From: a virus
DNA: 64,000 nucleotides
Reading direction: 5' to 3' (one strand)
Virus record (IMG/VR): IMGVR_UViG_3300020021_000004
Span: 22,249-86,248 of that record
The notes below the pieces were generated by a model. The model did no database searches. It saw only the letters and a list, made by a program, of their open reading frames with translations, and had not been told where the DNA came from. Of this stretch, positions 33,456 through 41,571 are shown in pieces (the first letter of the stretch is position 1; each line of letters begins with the position of its first letter). The translations under genes were made by a program, and so were the position numbers.

Positions 33456-34067
33456 TCAGGTAACGGTGAAGGTGTTGCTGGTAAGAGCGTCCGAACGAAC
33501 CGTGACGTGGTCACCAGCCGCCAAGCCCGGCACCAACAAGGTGTCGATGACGATCGACACGTCGGTGAAGGCGCCACCCGCTCCGGCCAGGATTTGCGTC
33601 CTGTTCAGAGTGATGCCGCCTACGCCTACGCCTGCACCCTGCACGAACACCGTCGAGATCTCGGGAGCCACCGAAAGGAATCCGGTACCCGTGATCGTGA
33701 CGTCGCCCGTTCCGGGTACGCCGTGTACGGCGCCTGTGACGACCGGAGTCGCAATGTCGGTCGGTACGAACGACACCGTGGTGATGAGACCGGCCTGCAC
33801 GAGCTTGGAGATCTTGCCCTTGCTGGACGACAACGTCACCCGATTGGTCTGACGAAGGTCGATGTAACCCGCGACAGTAGCGTCGGTCTTCTTGACCCTC
33901 GGAACGTAGCAAGGCTGCTTGTCCGCACCGGCATAGCCGTCGCGCTTGTAAGCCTTGGGGTCGCCCGAGCTACCTAGCCGGTGGACTTCTTTGTTGGGGA
34001 GCCCGTCATCAAGGTCGTCGACCAAAATGGGTCCCTGAACCGTTTGTGCGTGTACTAGCCTCAGCAT
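33456..34067 (-). CDS. IPT/TIG-like virion protein, 203 aa
   Basis: The N-terminus MLRLVHAQTVQGPILVDDLD resembles that of the 373-aa protein two genes downstream, suggesting a shared attachment peptide. Residues about 65-110 read AGYIDLRQTNRVTLSSSKG. Residues about 115-203 form an IPT/TIG-type Ig domain (VTITGTGFLSVAPEISTV, VRSDALTSNTFTV). Such domains are common as head or tail decorations that bind surfaces weakly. Function inferred. Confidence 0.5.
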   Translation of the reverse strand: MLRLVHAQTVQGPILVDDLDDGLPNKEVHRLGSSGDPKAYKRDGYAGADKQPCYVPRVKKTDATVAGYIDLRQTNRVTLSSSKGKISKLVQAGLITTVSFVPTDIATPVVTGAVHGVPGTGDVTITGTGFLSVAPEISTVFVQGAGVGVGGITLNRTQILAGAGGAFTDVSIVIDTLLVPGLAAGDHVTVRSDALTSNTFTVT

Positions 34068-34141
34068 TTTCGCGATACTCCTCGCTGTGGATCACAGGCG
34101 ATAAAAGGAACCTCGGAACTCAAAACTGTGCAATCTCAGCG
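34068..34141 (-). other. Gap with CCTTTTATCG motif and short hairpin
   Basis: 74 bases. It holds CCTTTTATCG (sense; 34108-34099) and a 5-bp hairpin CTGTG-ATC-CACAG upstream of the GAGGAG ribosome-binding site of the IPT-like gene. The same decamer lies at 11145-11136 and 53740-53731. Confidence 0.3.
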
Positions 34142-34789
34142 TCAAAGGGGAAGATAGTTGGTGAAGGAGGCCGAGAAGGCGGCCGTTCCACCTGCCCCAC
34201 GGACCATTAAAAGGTCGCTGGGGCCGTCGTAGTTGTGCATGACCTCTTGAGCGCTCACCTGCTGCTCGGCCCCGCCTACCGTGTAGGACACGTAAAGAGC
34301 GTTGCCCGCAGACGCATTGGCGTTCTTGATGTAGAAGTCCTGAGAATTCTGGGGAAGGTTGAGCTGAAGCGAGTTCGCAATGGCGGCTCCTTGAGGCGCC
34401 GTACCTGCGATCTGCACCCGACTGTTGCCGTAATGCTCGGCATCCGTGAGGATCAGAGTCCCGGGACCCGGAGTCCCAGGAGTACCCGAGAAGTCCACGG
34501 CAACGAACCTCATCCAGAAGTGAGCGGCATCCGCGATGCCCGCCACACCGTTGAAACTGTCAGGGTTGAATACCACCCTGATTTGGTCGTTGTTGTTGAC
34601 GGCGTTCAAAACCATCGGATTGATCGCAGGATCGAGGTATCCCGAACCAATCGGTGCCGTAATGACGGTCGTGTACGATTGGTCGAAGTTGGTGGCTACC
34701 TGAAAGCGGTAGCCCGCCACGTTCGCCCTTTTGGGGGTGAGAACGTCCACGATGTTCTTGCGGCGGCGAATGACACTGAAGTCCCTCAT
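34142..34789 (-). CDS. Putative virion protein, 215 aa
   Basis: Not recognised. It begins MRDFSVIRRRKNIVDVLTPK and is beta-rich and Asn/Gly-rich after residue 30 (YRFQVATNFDQSYTTVITA, FWMRFVAVDFSG). It ends in TAAFSASFTNYLPL. The composition and lack of Cys fit a capsid- or tail-surface beta domain. It overlaps the upstream gene by four bases and may be translationally coupled. Confidence 0.5.
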   Translation of the reverse strand: MRDFSVIRRRKNIVDVLTPKRANVAGYRFQVATNFDQSYTTVITAPIGSGYLDPAINPMVLNAVNNNDQIRVVFNPDSFNGVAGIADAAHFWMRFVAVDFSGTPGTPGPGTLILTDAEHYGNSRVQIAGTAPQGAAIANSLQLNLPQNSQDFYIKNANASAGNALYVSYTVGGAEQQVSAQEVMHNYDGPSDLLMVRGAGGTAAFSASFTNYLPL

Positions 34790-35193
34790 AACGTGCGCTC
34801 CTTGGCAACGAGGGGTGCGTAAGTGCTTGCAGCCTCAGCGCCCTTAGTGCTCCGTACGTGATCCTGAATATCGGCCCAATTGTGAGCCTCTTGACCCTGG
34901 TAATTGGGGACCAGGCGAGACTTGAAAACGTGGTCTTTTTCCTTCTGAGCCATGACCACGCCCCGCTCTTTGCGGAACTTGTTCTCCTTGTTGGCCTTGC
35001 TCATCCACCCACCCGAGACGCCGTCCTTGAGGACGAAGCCCACGGTTCCAGGGTTGAACACGATCTCCAAAGACTGTCCCGTGTCGTCCACCAAGGTGGA
35101 CTCACCGGACTTCACCTTGTCGTACTCAGTGAAGCTCATACGCTTCGAGACCAAAGCTCCGTCGGTCGTTCGTTTGAAAGTATAGGTTGGCAT
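34786..35193 (-). CDS. FmdB-related protein lacking the zinc cysteines
   Basis: 135 residues starting MPTYTFKRTTDGALVSKRMS. The MPTYTF opening and the 'MSFTEYD' that follows resemble FmdB-type proteins, but no cysteine is present, so a zinc ribbon cannot form. The middle carries EIVFNPGTVGFVLKDGVSGG and then a basic region. A longer reading begins inside the SWIM-protein gene and is rejected. Compare the zinc-bearing relative at 3746-4162. Confidence 0.5.
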   Translation of the reverse strand: MPTYTFKRTTDGALVSKRMSFTEYDKVKSGESTLVDDTGQSLEIVFNPGTVGFVLKDGVSGGWMSKANKENKFRKERGVVMAQKEKDHVFKSRLVPNYQGQEAHNWADIQDHVRSTKGAEAASTYAPLVAKERTL

Positions 35194-35201
35194 TTCTGGA
35201 T

Positions 35202-36398
35202 TTACATTTCTCGAAGCCATGCTTGCAGCTTGGGCGGGACCGATTCCCAACCCCTGTCCAACCCTAAACGACCCATGGCTCCGGCCAAGTCGCGGGTAGG
35301 AATCCATTTCGAAGACCATTCCTGGCCCTCTTTGCGAAGTTGATACTTCCCTTGCCCCTCAGCCTCTCCCTGAGCCCGTGCGTAGACGGTCAGGGGGCCG
35401 TCCTGCGCTTCGAAGGTTCGCTTCCAGCCCTTCTCTTGGTGCTGGGGATCGAGAGCGTAGAGAGCCGCACAGACCTGGCAAGCCCGCTTGTCCATGGCCC
35501 GCTTGAGGACCCGACGAACACGGTCCGCCTTCTTGACGGCCCGCTGAAGCTTAGCCTCAGGGAGAGCCCAGTTCTTGGTCATCGACAAAGCGGCGGCCAC
35601 GTGTTTGCACACCCTGTTGTCGCGCTCAGGGTCTCGAATGTCGGGCGTTGAAGCGGTCCCTACCTGCTTACCTAGCTGGTAGTCGTCCGTCCGGGCGTGG
35701 AACTCCGGCCCTAACCACTGCCACGCCTTACACGAGCACGACAACTCGAGGTCGAGCTTGGCGAACGCCAGATTGCGACCCTTCGGGATCGCTCGAACCT
35801 TCACGGCCTTGGGACCGTTCCCGCACTCTACAGCAAAGATCCAACGCAGGTTCTTGGTGTCGGCTCGCTTGAGGGCTGCCGAGCACTTTCGGGCTCGGGC
35901 TTGAAACTTGGAGTCCAGCCCGGTCAGGACCTGCGTCAGGTTCGCAGCCGACTTCTGGACTAGTTCGACCACCTCGTAAGGGGCCGAAGCCGCAACTATC
36001 CGTACAGGAGCGCCTTCGAGCTTCCACTGCTCGGCCAAGAAAGCGGCGTTGTGGGCGTTCGGCTTATCGTCCCTGTAGGGGTACTTGGTCTTGCCCCCTT
36101 CCTCAGAGGGCTTACCGCTGTTGAAGCTCGGACTCGCTTTCGAATGGTCGATGCTGTCGGGGACCGTCTGGTCCTTCGTCATGTCATCCGGACCCTCGAC
36201 ACGGTACATCGACTCGTCTTCGTTCTCAGGCTTCCGGATGTCGTCCACCGGCTTCGAGAACGTAGCCTCGCCCGGGATACTGGGATCCAGAGAGATCCCA
36301 GTATCGGCAGGACCGCCTCCAGGCAGCTCCGCTACCGCAAGAGGCATCCTTGGCTGGCCCTCTCCATAGGGCGGACGAGAAATGAGCGGTTGAGTCAA
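35202..36398 (-). CDS. SWIM zinc-finger protein, 398 aa
   Basis: A SWIM signature CxC-x(n)-CxH is visible: Cys221-Cys223 (ELSCSCKAWQW) and Cys264-His266 (NRVCKHVAAALS). The first 110 residues are disordered, Pro- and Gly-rich. The region after the finger is basic (KLQRAVKKADRVRRVLKRAM) and a further Cys pair (CQVCAAL) is near 310. SWIM domains bind DNA or proteins in transposases, helicases and ubiquitin ligases. Here it sits among virion genes, so it might be a packaged DNA-binding protein. Role uncertain. Confidence 0.55.
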   Translation of the reverse strand: MTQPLISRPPYGEGQPRMPLAVAELPGGGPADTGISLDPSIPGEATFSKPVDDIRKPENEDESMYRVEGPDDMTKDQTVPDSIDHSKASPSFNSGKPSEEGGKTKYPYRDDKPNAHNAAFLAEQWKLEGAPVRIVAASAPYEVVELVQKSAANLTQVLTGLDSKFQARARKCSAALKRADTKNLRWIFAVECGNGPKAVKVRAIPKGRNLAFAKLDLELSCSCKAWQWLGPEFHARTDDYQLGKQVGTASTPDIRDPERDNRVCKHVAAALSMTKNWALPEAKLQRAVKKADRVRRVLKRAMDKRACQVCAALYALDPQHQEKGWKRTFEAQDGPLTVYARAQGEAEGQGKYQLRKEGQEWSSKWIPTRDLAGAMGRLGLDRGWESVPPKLQAWLREM

Positions 36399-36700
36399 TC
36401 GGCCGCCTTGATCCTCACCTTGAGGCCACGCTTGAAACGGTCGTTCGAAGACTCCAGGGTGTAAGCGCCATCCTTTTCAGAGACGACCTTGAAGTCGTAG
36501 GGGCCGCCCATCACCTGCCCCTTCATCTTGAGCTTGACGGTGCTGCCTACACTGCCCCCGTCCGTCACGGTGAGGATGGAGCCACGGTTGAACATATCAG
36601 AGGGCCACTGACCTTTCCGCATCAACACCGAAAGCTCAGTGTCCTTGGAGAGGGCGTCGGAAGCCACTACCCTGAAGTTGCGACGGTCGTAGCTGTACAT
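36395..36700 (-). CDS. Hypothetical protein with MYSYDRR start, 101 aa
   Basis: The ATG at 36700 overlaps the upstream stop as TGATG, which fixes the start. The first seven residues MYSYDRR are identical to those of the 167-aa protein at 41572-42075, although the rest differ. The body is a small beta domain (LTVTDGGSVGSTVKLKMKG, DFKVVSEKDGAYTLESS) reminiscent of an SH3/KOW barrel. Function unknown. Confidence 0.5.
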   Translation of the reverse strand: MYSYDRRNFRVVASDALSKDTELSVLMRKGQWPSDMFNRGSILTVTDGGSVGSTVKLKMKGQVMGGPYDFKVVSEKDGAYTLESSNDRFKRGLKVRIKAAD

Positions 36701-38439
36701 CACGCCACATCCTCCATCCACGTCTTCTTGGTCACGTACTCGCCCTCTTTGCCGGCCGAGTAATCCCATACCTGCTGGATGACTTTGACCTTCTTGACGT
36801 CTTTGAAGTCGGTCTTGCTCTTGGCCACTGTCAAGGCAGCCGCTGCACTATTGTAAGCGCCGGTGCCGTAGCTACCGCCCTGAGGATTGACAGTGGTGAA
36901 ACGCCAACGAGAAGGGCTGTACTTCTGGACGAAGATCGTCCACTCACCCTTCTTGGCGTCAGACTTGTCGACCTCTTTTGGGCCCTCTTCGTCTTCACCC
37001 GCTACCTTCCACGCCAAAGCAGCGGACGCTTCTTTGAAGTTGTCCTTGTGGTTGTCATGCTCGACCTTCCACTTCTTGGCGTCCTCCGGCGACATATTCT
37101 CCGTCGGGTCTGCGGGCTTGCCCTCCTCGAACTTCGAGTAGTGGCCAGCGTCGGGACCCAACGCTACCTTCCACGCCAAGTCGTCAGCGGCCTTGAAGTT
37201 GTCCTTGTGGTTGTCATGCTCCGTCTTCCACTTGGCGGCATCTTCGGGCGACATATTCTCGGTCGGATCCGCCGACACGCCTTCTTCGAAGCGTGAGCGC
37301 TTGGCGTCCTCGGTGAGCGAGGCTTCAACCTTCCAAGGGTCAACCTCAGCCGACGCAGCCTGGATCGAGAACTCGCTCATCTCCTCGACGTTCTTGGCCG
37401 CCTGCGGGAGCTGCTGACGAATCTCACGCTTCAGAGCCTCGCTCTTCTGCGTGTCCATCGATCCGAGCTTCACCAGAACAGTGCCGATCTCGTCCACGAT
37501 GTAATACAGGCCCAAAAGGGCTGGCCGCCACCTGCTGACGTTCGCCGCTCGGGCGGCCGTGATGGCTTGGGTCCGAATGCCATCGAAGTTCTCCACCAAG
37601 GTCTGATCAGCGGCCGTAAGGGCTTGCTTGTCCTTGACGACGTCCTTGTTGTCCGACCACTGCTTGGCGATCTCGTTCAAGTCCTCATCCGAGATGTTCG
37701 GATTCTGCTCCTTGAACTTCTTCTTCACGTCGCCCACATCACCGAGCTGCATCATCTCCTGCGTGAGCTTTGGCTTGCCCGCCTGCTTCACCGTAGAGAA
37801 CGTGGCGTCGAACTCGGACTCCATCGCCATGCGGGAGAGGAGGGTCGCGAGCTGCTGTCGCGTCACCGACTGAGTGGTGGGAGCGTCCAAGATGCCCGCC
37901 AGCTTGTCGAGGGCGTCCGCCACCGGAAGGGCAGTACTGGCTTGACGAGTGGGGTCCAGCTCGCTGATGAAGGCCGCCACATCGTGCAAAGGCAAGGAAC
38001 CCTCTTCACGAGCAATGCGGGCAAACTCTCGTAGACGTTCAGCGGCTTGTTTGGGCGTGATCATAGGATTCTCCGAACGATGTTGTACGGGACGGATGCG
38101 GACCTCTTTGAGGACACGCTCCAGCTCTTCCACCTTTTCAGGCAGCAACTCCTGCTTCAGCTCTTCGTAGTCGATGCGGTCAGCCGCAAGGGCCACCGCC
38201 TGTAGAGCCTTCTGGAGCTTGAAGGCCGTCTCAGGCATCCCTGTAATGAGATGCCCCGCTACTTCCATGAAGTAGTCCTTCTTGCTCGATTTCTCGATGA
38301 GTTTTACCGCCTCATCGATATAGCGCATGAGCTGATCACAGCGAAGACGGGCGTCTCCCAACTCCTCCATGAGGTAGAGGGTCGCCCCGGCAGTTTTCTG
38401 CACGGGACGGCTCAAACACCCGTCACTGGATTGCGCCAT
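36700..38439 (-). CDS. Virion-associated helical protein with internal 45-residue duplication
   Basis: 579 residues. The N-terminal 350 residues are mostly helical (for example LRCDQLMRYIDEAVKLIEK). At about 375-470 a segment of some 45 residues occurs twice: F-E-E-G-x-x-A-D-P-T-E-N-M-S-P-E-D-A, then EHDNHKDNFKEA or EHDNHKDNFKAA, then DLAWKVA or ALAWKVA. The C-terminal ~90 residues are beta-rich (WTIFVQKYSPSRWRFTTVN). No enzyme motif is seen. Possibly an internal head or tail-chaperone-like protein. Confidence 0.5.
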   Translation of the reverse strand: MAQSSDGCLSRPVQKTAGATLYLMEELGDARLRCDQLMRYIDEAVKLIEKSSKKDYFMEVAGHLITGMPETAFKLQKALQAVALAADRIDYEELKQELLPEKVEELERVLKEVRIRPVQHRSENPMITPKQAAERLREFARIAREEGSLPLHDVAAFISELDPTRQASTALPVADALDKLAGILDAPTTQSVTRQQLATLLSRMAMESEFDATFSTVKQAGKPKLTQEMMQLGDVGDVKKKFKEQNPNISDEDLNEIAKQWSDNKDVVKDKQALTAADQTLVENFDGIRTQAITAARAANVSRWRPALLGLYYIVDEIGTVLVKLGSMDTQKSEALKREIRQQLPQAAKNVEEMSEFSIQAASAEVDPWKVEASLTEDAKRSRFEEGVSADPTENMSPEDAAKWKTEHDNHKDNFKAADDLAWKVALGPDAGHYSKFEEGKPADPTENMSPEDAKKWKVEHDNHKDNFKEASAALAWKVAGEDEEGPKEVDKSDAKKGEWTIFVQKYSPSRWRFTTVNPQGGSYGTGAYNSAAAALTVAKSKTDFKDVKKVKVIQQVWDYSAGKEGEYVTKKTWMEDVA

Positions 38440-38467
38440 TCACACGAAGGACGCTCACAAGAAGAAA

Positions 38468-38905
38468 CTAAGGGTTTAGCTCGATTTGCGGGTTCAGGGG
38501 TTCCGCCATCAATCGCTCACGAACACCCATGATGGCCGCCCTAGTGCTGTCGTCCGCTGCCTTGATGAGCCTTATACGGCTCTGACGGACTATCGATCGA
38601 CCCTCTTCAGGCTCGTACCGGACGAAGCCAATACAAAGCCTGCGGGGGTCGTCACACAAGGCCAGAGGGCCAGGCCCAGAGGCCAAGAAGAGCGCTAGCT
38701 CCTCGGGCTCGACCTCCGCCTTGTCGGGAGTAAGAGGTTCTTGGAATAAGGGCCACTCCAGGATTTCCGACAGGTCTTCACCGTCGTCACCCATGAAGAA
38801 GGCCAAAAAGCCCCGCATCCCACGTTCGGGATCATCCGCAGGGAGCATCATATGACCCTCCGCTGCGAGCTGCCGGGCTCTACCAAGAACCTCTTCTTGG
38901 GTCAC
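38468..38905 (-). CDS. Hypothetical protein, 145 aa, GTG start
   Basis: I choose GTG at 38905, which overlaps the stop of the upstream gene as GTGA; a longer frame to 39076 reads through that gene and gives an unlikely Arg/Pro-rich start. The product begins VTQEEVLGRARQLAAEGHMM and contains GMRGFLAFFMGDDGEDL and CIGFVRYEPEEGRSI. Acidic overall. No family recognised. Confidence 0.5.
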   Translation of the reverse strand: MTQEEVLGRARQLAAEGHMMLPADDPERGMRGFLAFFMGDDGEDLSEILEWPLFQEPLTPDKAEVEPEELALFLASGPGPLALCDDPRRLCIGFVRYEPEEGRSIVRQSRIRLIKAADDSTRAAIMGVRERLMAEPLNPQIELNP

Positions 38906-39996
38906 GCAAAAGCCCCGGGAAACTCCTCCACGAGACGCTGCCGGACTTCCAAGTCGGTGTCGGCCGCCGCTACCGCTCGAATGACGTCCGGGCGGTCGTC
39001 GAAGTCGGCCTGGAGACGAGCAATCTTCTTGCGTACCGGGTCGTCGAACACGTAATTGTTGGGGAAGTCGGGGCAAATCGCCAAAGCGATGCGACGACGA
39101 GTGTCCATGTCGGCCGCCGACGAAGCAGCCACAACCGGCCGAGCCTGGGGCTTCGGCTTCCCGACGTTCGTGTTGCGGAACACCATGCCCTCTTCGGAGA
39201 CCGTGCTCTCCACCACGTCGCCCCCCATGCCGCCCGCATCGGCGATCTCGATCCCACCACCGACCGAGTTGTTGATGTTGAAGCCCTCTTTCTGGGCATT
39301 CCTCATCGGAGCAATGTGGCCCACAATGACGGGCGCATCGACGTAGCCCGCTTTCTTGGAGTCCAAGACCGAGAGGTATTCCGCCTGTTCTTGCTCCGAC
39401 ATCTGGGCCAGCATCTCTTCACGAGTCCGCCCAATACCAGGCTGGACACGTGCCGAGTCGGCTCGACGGATGGCCTCCGCAGGGCTTTCGTACTCGAAGT
39501 TGGTTGTCTGCTTGGCGGGCGTCGTCAAATGGCGAACCGTCACACCCTCCTGAGACTCGACCGTCATGCTGGCCGTTCGACGGCCCGGCTGAGGCTGATA
39601 CAGGTTGGTGTTGCGAGCCTGCACCCCTTGAGCGTGGCTCCGGACATTACCCACTTCACGCTCTTCAGCCGCTGCGGTCGTGACGGGAATGCGAACCGGT
39701 GGATCCATGGGATTGCCACCCTTCGCCTCTCGGACCTGCACACCCGCCGGACGAGGGATTGAAGACGACAGGTCGTTGGGGTCGTAGTTAGCGGCTAGGA
39801 CAACCCAACCCGCCTTCACGGCTCCACGAAGCTGCGGCATGATCACCGGATGGCTGCCCGCGTAGCTGACGTGCGTCCCATCGAAGTCTAGTTCGGACCC
39901 CTGCTGGATGTTCATGCCCGAATTGCCCAGCGAAAAGCTGCGTGTGGCGATGAACTTTTGAGCGTGGCCAGCCCTAAATTGAATCTGAGTACTCAT
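38902..39996 (-). CDS. Putative virion protein, 364 aa
   Basis: Begins MSTQIQFRAGHAQKFIATRS, with a small beta domain at 1-75 (SYAGSHPVIMPQLRGAVKAG) that resembles a head or tail decoration. The middle is disordered (Gln/Arg-rich), and residues about 300-364 are a helical domain with ALAICPDFPNNYVFDDP. The ribosome-binding site GAGGAG is clear. Position among mid-block genes suggests a virion protein that joins two partners through a flexible linker. Family not recognised. Confidence 0.5.
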   Translation of the reverse strand: MSTQIQFRAGHAQKFIATRSFSLGNSGMNIQQGSELDFDGTHVSYAGSHPVIMPQLRGAVKAGWVVLAANYDPNDLSSSIPRPAGVQVREAKGGNPMDPPVRIPVTTAAAEEREVGNVRSHAQGVQARNTNLYQPQPGRRTASMTVESQEGVTVRHLTTPAKQTTNFEYESPAEAIRRADSARVQPGIGRTREEMLAQMSEQEQAEYLSVLDSKKAGYVDAPVIVGHIAPMRNAQKEGFNINNSVGGGIEIADAGGMGGDVVESTVSEEGMVFRNTNVGKPKPQARPVVAASSAADMDTRRRIALAICPDFPNNYVFDDPVRKKIARLQADFDDRPDVIRAVAAADTDLEVRQRLVEEFPGAFA

Positions 39997-40099
39997 CTGA
40001 ATTTATCTCCTCAGGGCACCCTGCGAACGGAAGGGGCCTCATATAGAAATGCAAACAAATGGATTAGCGGACCTTAGGCCCACCGGACGGACTCAACCT
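39997..40099 (-). other. Gap with AT-rich segment before the 364-aa gene
   Basis: 103 bases. An AT-rich stretch TTTGTTTGCATTTCTATATGA (sense, near 40047-40067) could contain a -10 (TATATG), but no properly spaced -35 is visible. The rest is GC-rich leader ending in the GAGGAG ribosome-binding site. Confidence 0.25.
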
Positions 40100-40279
40100 T
40101 CACTTCTTGCTCTTGAAGTACTCGACCTGTTCGAGCCGCTTCTCAGCCTCACCCTTTGAAGGATAGCAGCCGCCGTTCCAGTCCGCGTTGTCGGGGGACC
40201 GGACGCAGTACTCACCCTTCTCCTTGCGGATCACTGCTTCACGTTTGAAGCGAGCCACGAGGCGGCCGGCAGCTGTCAC
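40100..40279 (-). CDS. Small basic protein, 59 aa, GTG start
   Basis: 59 residues. It starts GTG, overlapping the stop of the upstream gene as GTGA. The N-terminus reads MTAAGRLVARFKREAVIRKE and the remainder contains YCVRSPDNADWNGGCYPSKG followed by a helical, charged end. This matches a common type of small phage protein with 'Y.V.s....nwnGG.y.tk.eAe.RL.qVe.fK'. The RLVARF motif recurs in the 130-aa head protein. The two Cys may be structural. Confidence 0.6.
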   Translation of the reverse strand: MTAAGRLVARFKREAVIRKEKGEYCVRSPDNADWNGGCYPSKGEAEKRLEQVEYFKSKK

Positions 40280-40881
40280 TTATCCTCAGCGAAGGCGACG
40301 ATTGCCTCACCCACGTCTTTGAACCCTGTACGGGCTCCCTCTTTCCTCAGCACCTTCGTGACGCCTTCGACAAGGCCCATGAAGAGCTTCTGGCCAGCAG
40401 GCGACTTCAGGTACGTGAAACCCGCCTCTCCCTTGTCATCCGAAGGCTCCTTGTCGGCGAACCATGCCCTGAGGACCTTGGCCACATCCCGTAGCCCGAA
40501 GATCAAGCCTTCCTTCTTGGCCGCCGCTCCCATCCCAAGTGAGAGGGTTCCGAACTTGGAATCCCGAAGGAAAGCGAACACCGCTTCCTTAACGTCGGCT
40601 TCAAGAGCGGCCGTGCGAGCTGAGACTGTCTTGATCGGCTCCAAATCATCCAAGTCGACGATGATGCGACCGTTCTTCTCACTCTCAACCCACGCCTTGT
40701 TGATCGGGATCATCTTGTCGATGGTGCCGGTGTCACCCCTGTAGTGAGCGAACCCATGGGACGGCAATACTCGAACGGAGTCCCCAGGCTTGAACCTACG
40801 ATAGGGGGTGAACTCAGCCGCACGACTGCGGGCTACTAGGTTCCTGACCGTCTTGAAGCGTGTAGCGAGATCTGAGGGCAT
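40276..40881 (-). CDS. KOW/SH3-like protein, 201 aa
   Basis: Residues about 25-85 form a small barrel candidate: RRFKPGDSVRVLPSHGFAHY, then GDTGTIDKMIPINKAWVESE, the usual KOW arrangement. The N-terminal segment RFKTVRNLVARSRAAEF has a LVAR motif also seen in neighbours. The C-terminal 110 residues are helical (ALEADVKEAVFAFLRDSKFG). A nucleic-acid or virion-binding role is possible. Not otherwise recognised. Confidence 0.5.
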   Translation of the reverse strand: MPSDLATRFKTVRNLVARSRAAEFTPYRRFKPGDSVRVLPSHGFAHYRGDTGTIDKMIPINKAWVESEKNGRIIVDLDDLEPIKTVSARTAALEADVKEAVFAFLRDSKFGTLSLGMGAAAKKEGLIFGLRDVAKVLRAWFADKEPSDDKGEAGFTYLKSPAGQKLFMGLVEGVTKVLRKEGARTGFKDVGEAIVAFAEDK

Positions 40882-40914
40882 GGTCCTATTGGACGCAACC
40901 CATTAGAAAAAACG

Positions 40915-41271
40915 TCAAGTCTTGAGGGCTCTCTGCCTTGCTGTCTCCAAGAAGGTCTGGAATTTCTCAGGATCCATCCGCTCTCGAGCGACGTCGAGGA
41001 AGTGGCCTTCTACACTGTGCTGACGAGCGGTACGCAGCCGGCCCAACTCGAACTGGATTTGCTGACACTGTCGACCCTTGATTCGAAGTGCTTGGTGAAT
41101 CTTGCACCACCACAACACCTTCGCGAAACGGCCCATCTCTCGAGACTCCCTACGGGCTCGATCGAGCTGTGTCCTGATGGACGTGATCTCCGTCTCGAGC
41201 TGCTGCTTGGTACGTAGCAACTCCTCTCGGCTCTTACCCCGCAGGTTTAGGGCGAGGGAGGTCTCGGGCAT
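40915..41271 (-). CDS. Coiled-coil protein, 118 aa
   Basis: Residues about 10-50 (REELLRTKQQLETEITSIRT) form a strong coiled coil, followed by a basic segment with WWCKIHQALRIKGRQCQQI and a helical end. Very basic overall. It overlaps the upstream small membrane-protein gene by 25 bases. Function unknown; a DNA-contacting virion or assembly protein is possible. Confidence 0.5.
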   Translation of the reverse strand: MPETSLALNLRGKSREELLRTKQQLETEITSIRTQLDRARRESREMGRFAKVLWWCKIHQALRIKGRQCQQIQFELGRLRTARQHSVEGHFLDVARERMDPEKFQTFLETARQRALKT

Positions 41272-41390
41272 CGAGCCTTATACACCCGTCGCCGGATCGC
41301 CCGGTACGCTAGGGTCGCGAAATAGCTGCCCCAACAGATCGCGAGCCAGCTACCGGCCCACATAAAGAGGATCTGCTCTCGTGCGTTCAT
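41247..41390 (-). CDS. Small single-pass membrane protein, 47 aa
   Basis: 47 residues. A hydrophobic stretch, ILFMWAGSWLAICWGSYFAT, is flanked by acidic/polar N-terminal and basic C-terminal (RAIRRRVYKARC) residues, so an N-out, C-in single membrane span is expected. Its ATG overlaps the stop of the 54-aa gene as ATGA, supporting coupled translation. Next to another tiny gene in the middle of the structural block, it could be an accessory lysis, spanin-like or membrane-docking peptide, but nothing in the sequence proves this. Confidence 0.5.
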   Translation of the reverse strand: MNAREQILFMWAGSWLAICWGSYFATLAYRAIRRRVYKARCPRPPSP

Positions 41391-41551
41391 TGATTGGGCG
41401 CTGGGGCGGGCATGGTGACCCGCTGACGTAGCTCGTCCTGTACTTCTTCACCCGTAAGACCGAACGTGCGGTAGATGTAATCCACCCGAGTCCGAAGCTC
41501 TGACAGCTCACGTTCCAGCTGAGCGATGCGGGTCTTGTCGGTATCGGCCAC
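41387..41551 (-). CDS. Small coiled-coil protein, 54 aa, GTG start
   Basis: 54 residues starting GTG, with AAGGGG seven bases upstream. It has a heptad-like helix TRIAQLERELSELRTRVDYI, then a short Pro-rich end PAPAPNQ. Its stop overlaps the ATG of the membrane peptide. The pair may act together, for example as a coiled-coil regulator and its membrane partner. Inference only. Confidence 0.5.
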   Translation of the reverse strand: MADTDKTRIAQLERELSELRTRVDYIYRTFGLTGEEVQDELRQRVTMPAPAPNQ

Positions 41552-41571
41552 AGCCCCTTATACACCAACCG

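Noticed and set aside
32569-33852. 427-residue open frame on the plus strand
   Set aside because: Antisense shadow of the 373-aa, 119-aa and 203-aa genes; composition is Arg/Asp/His-rich with no domain.
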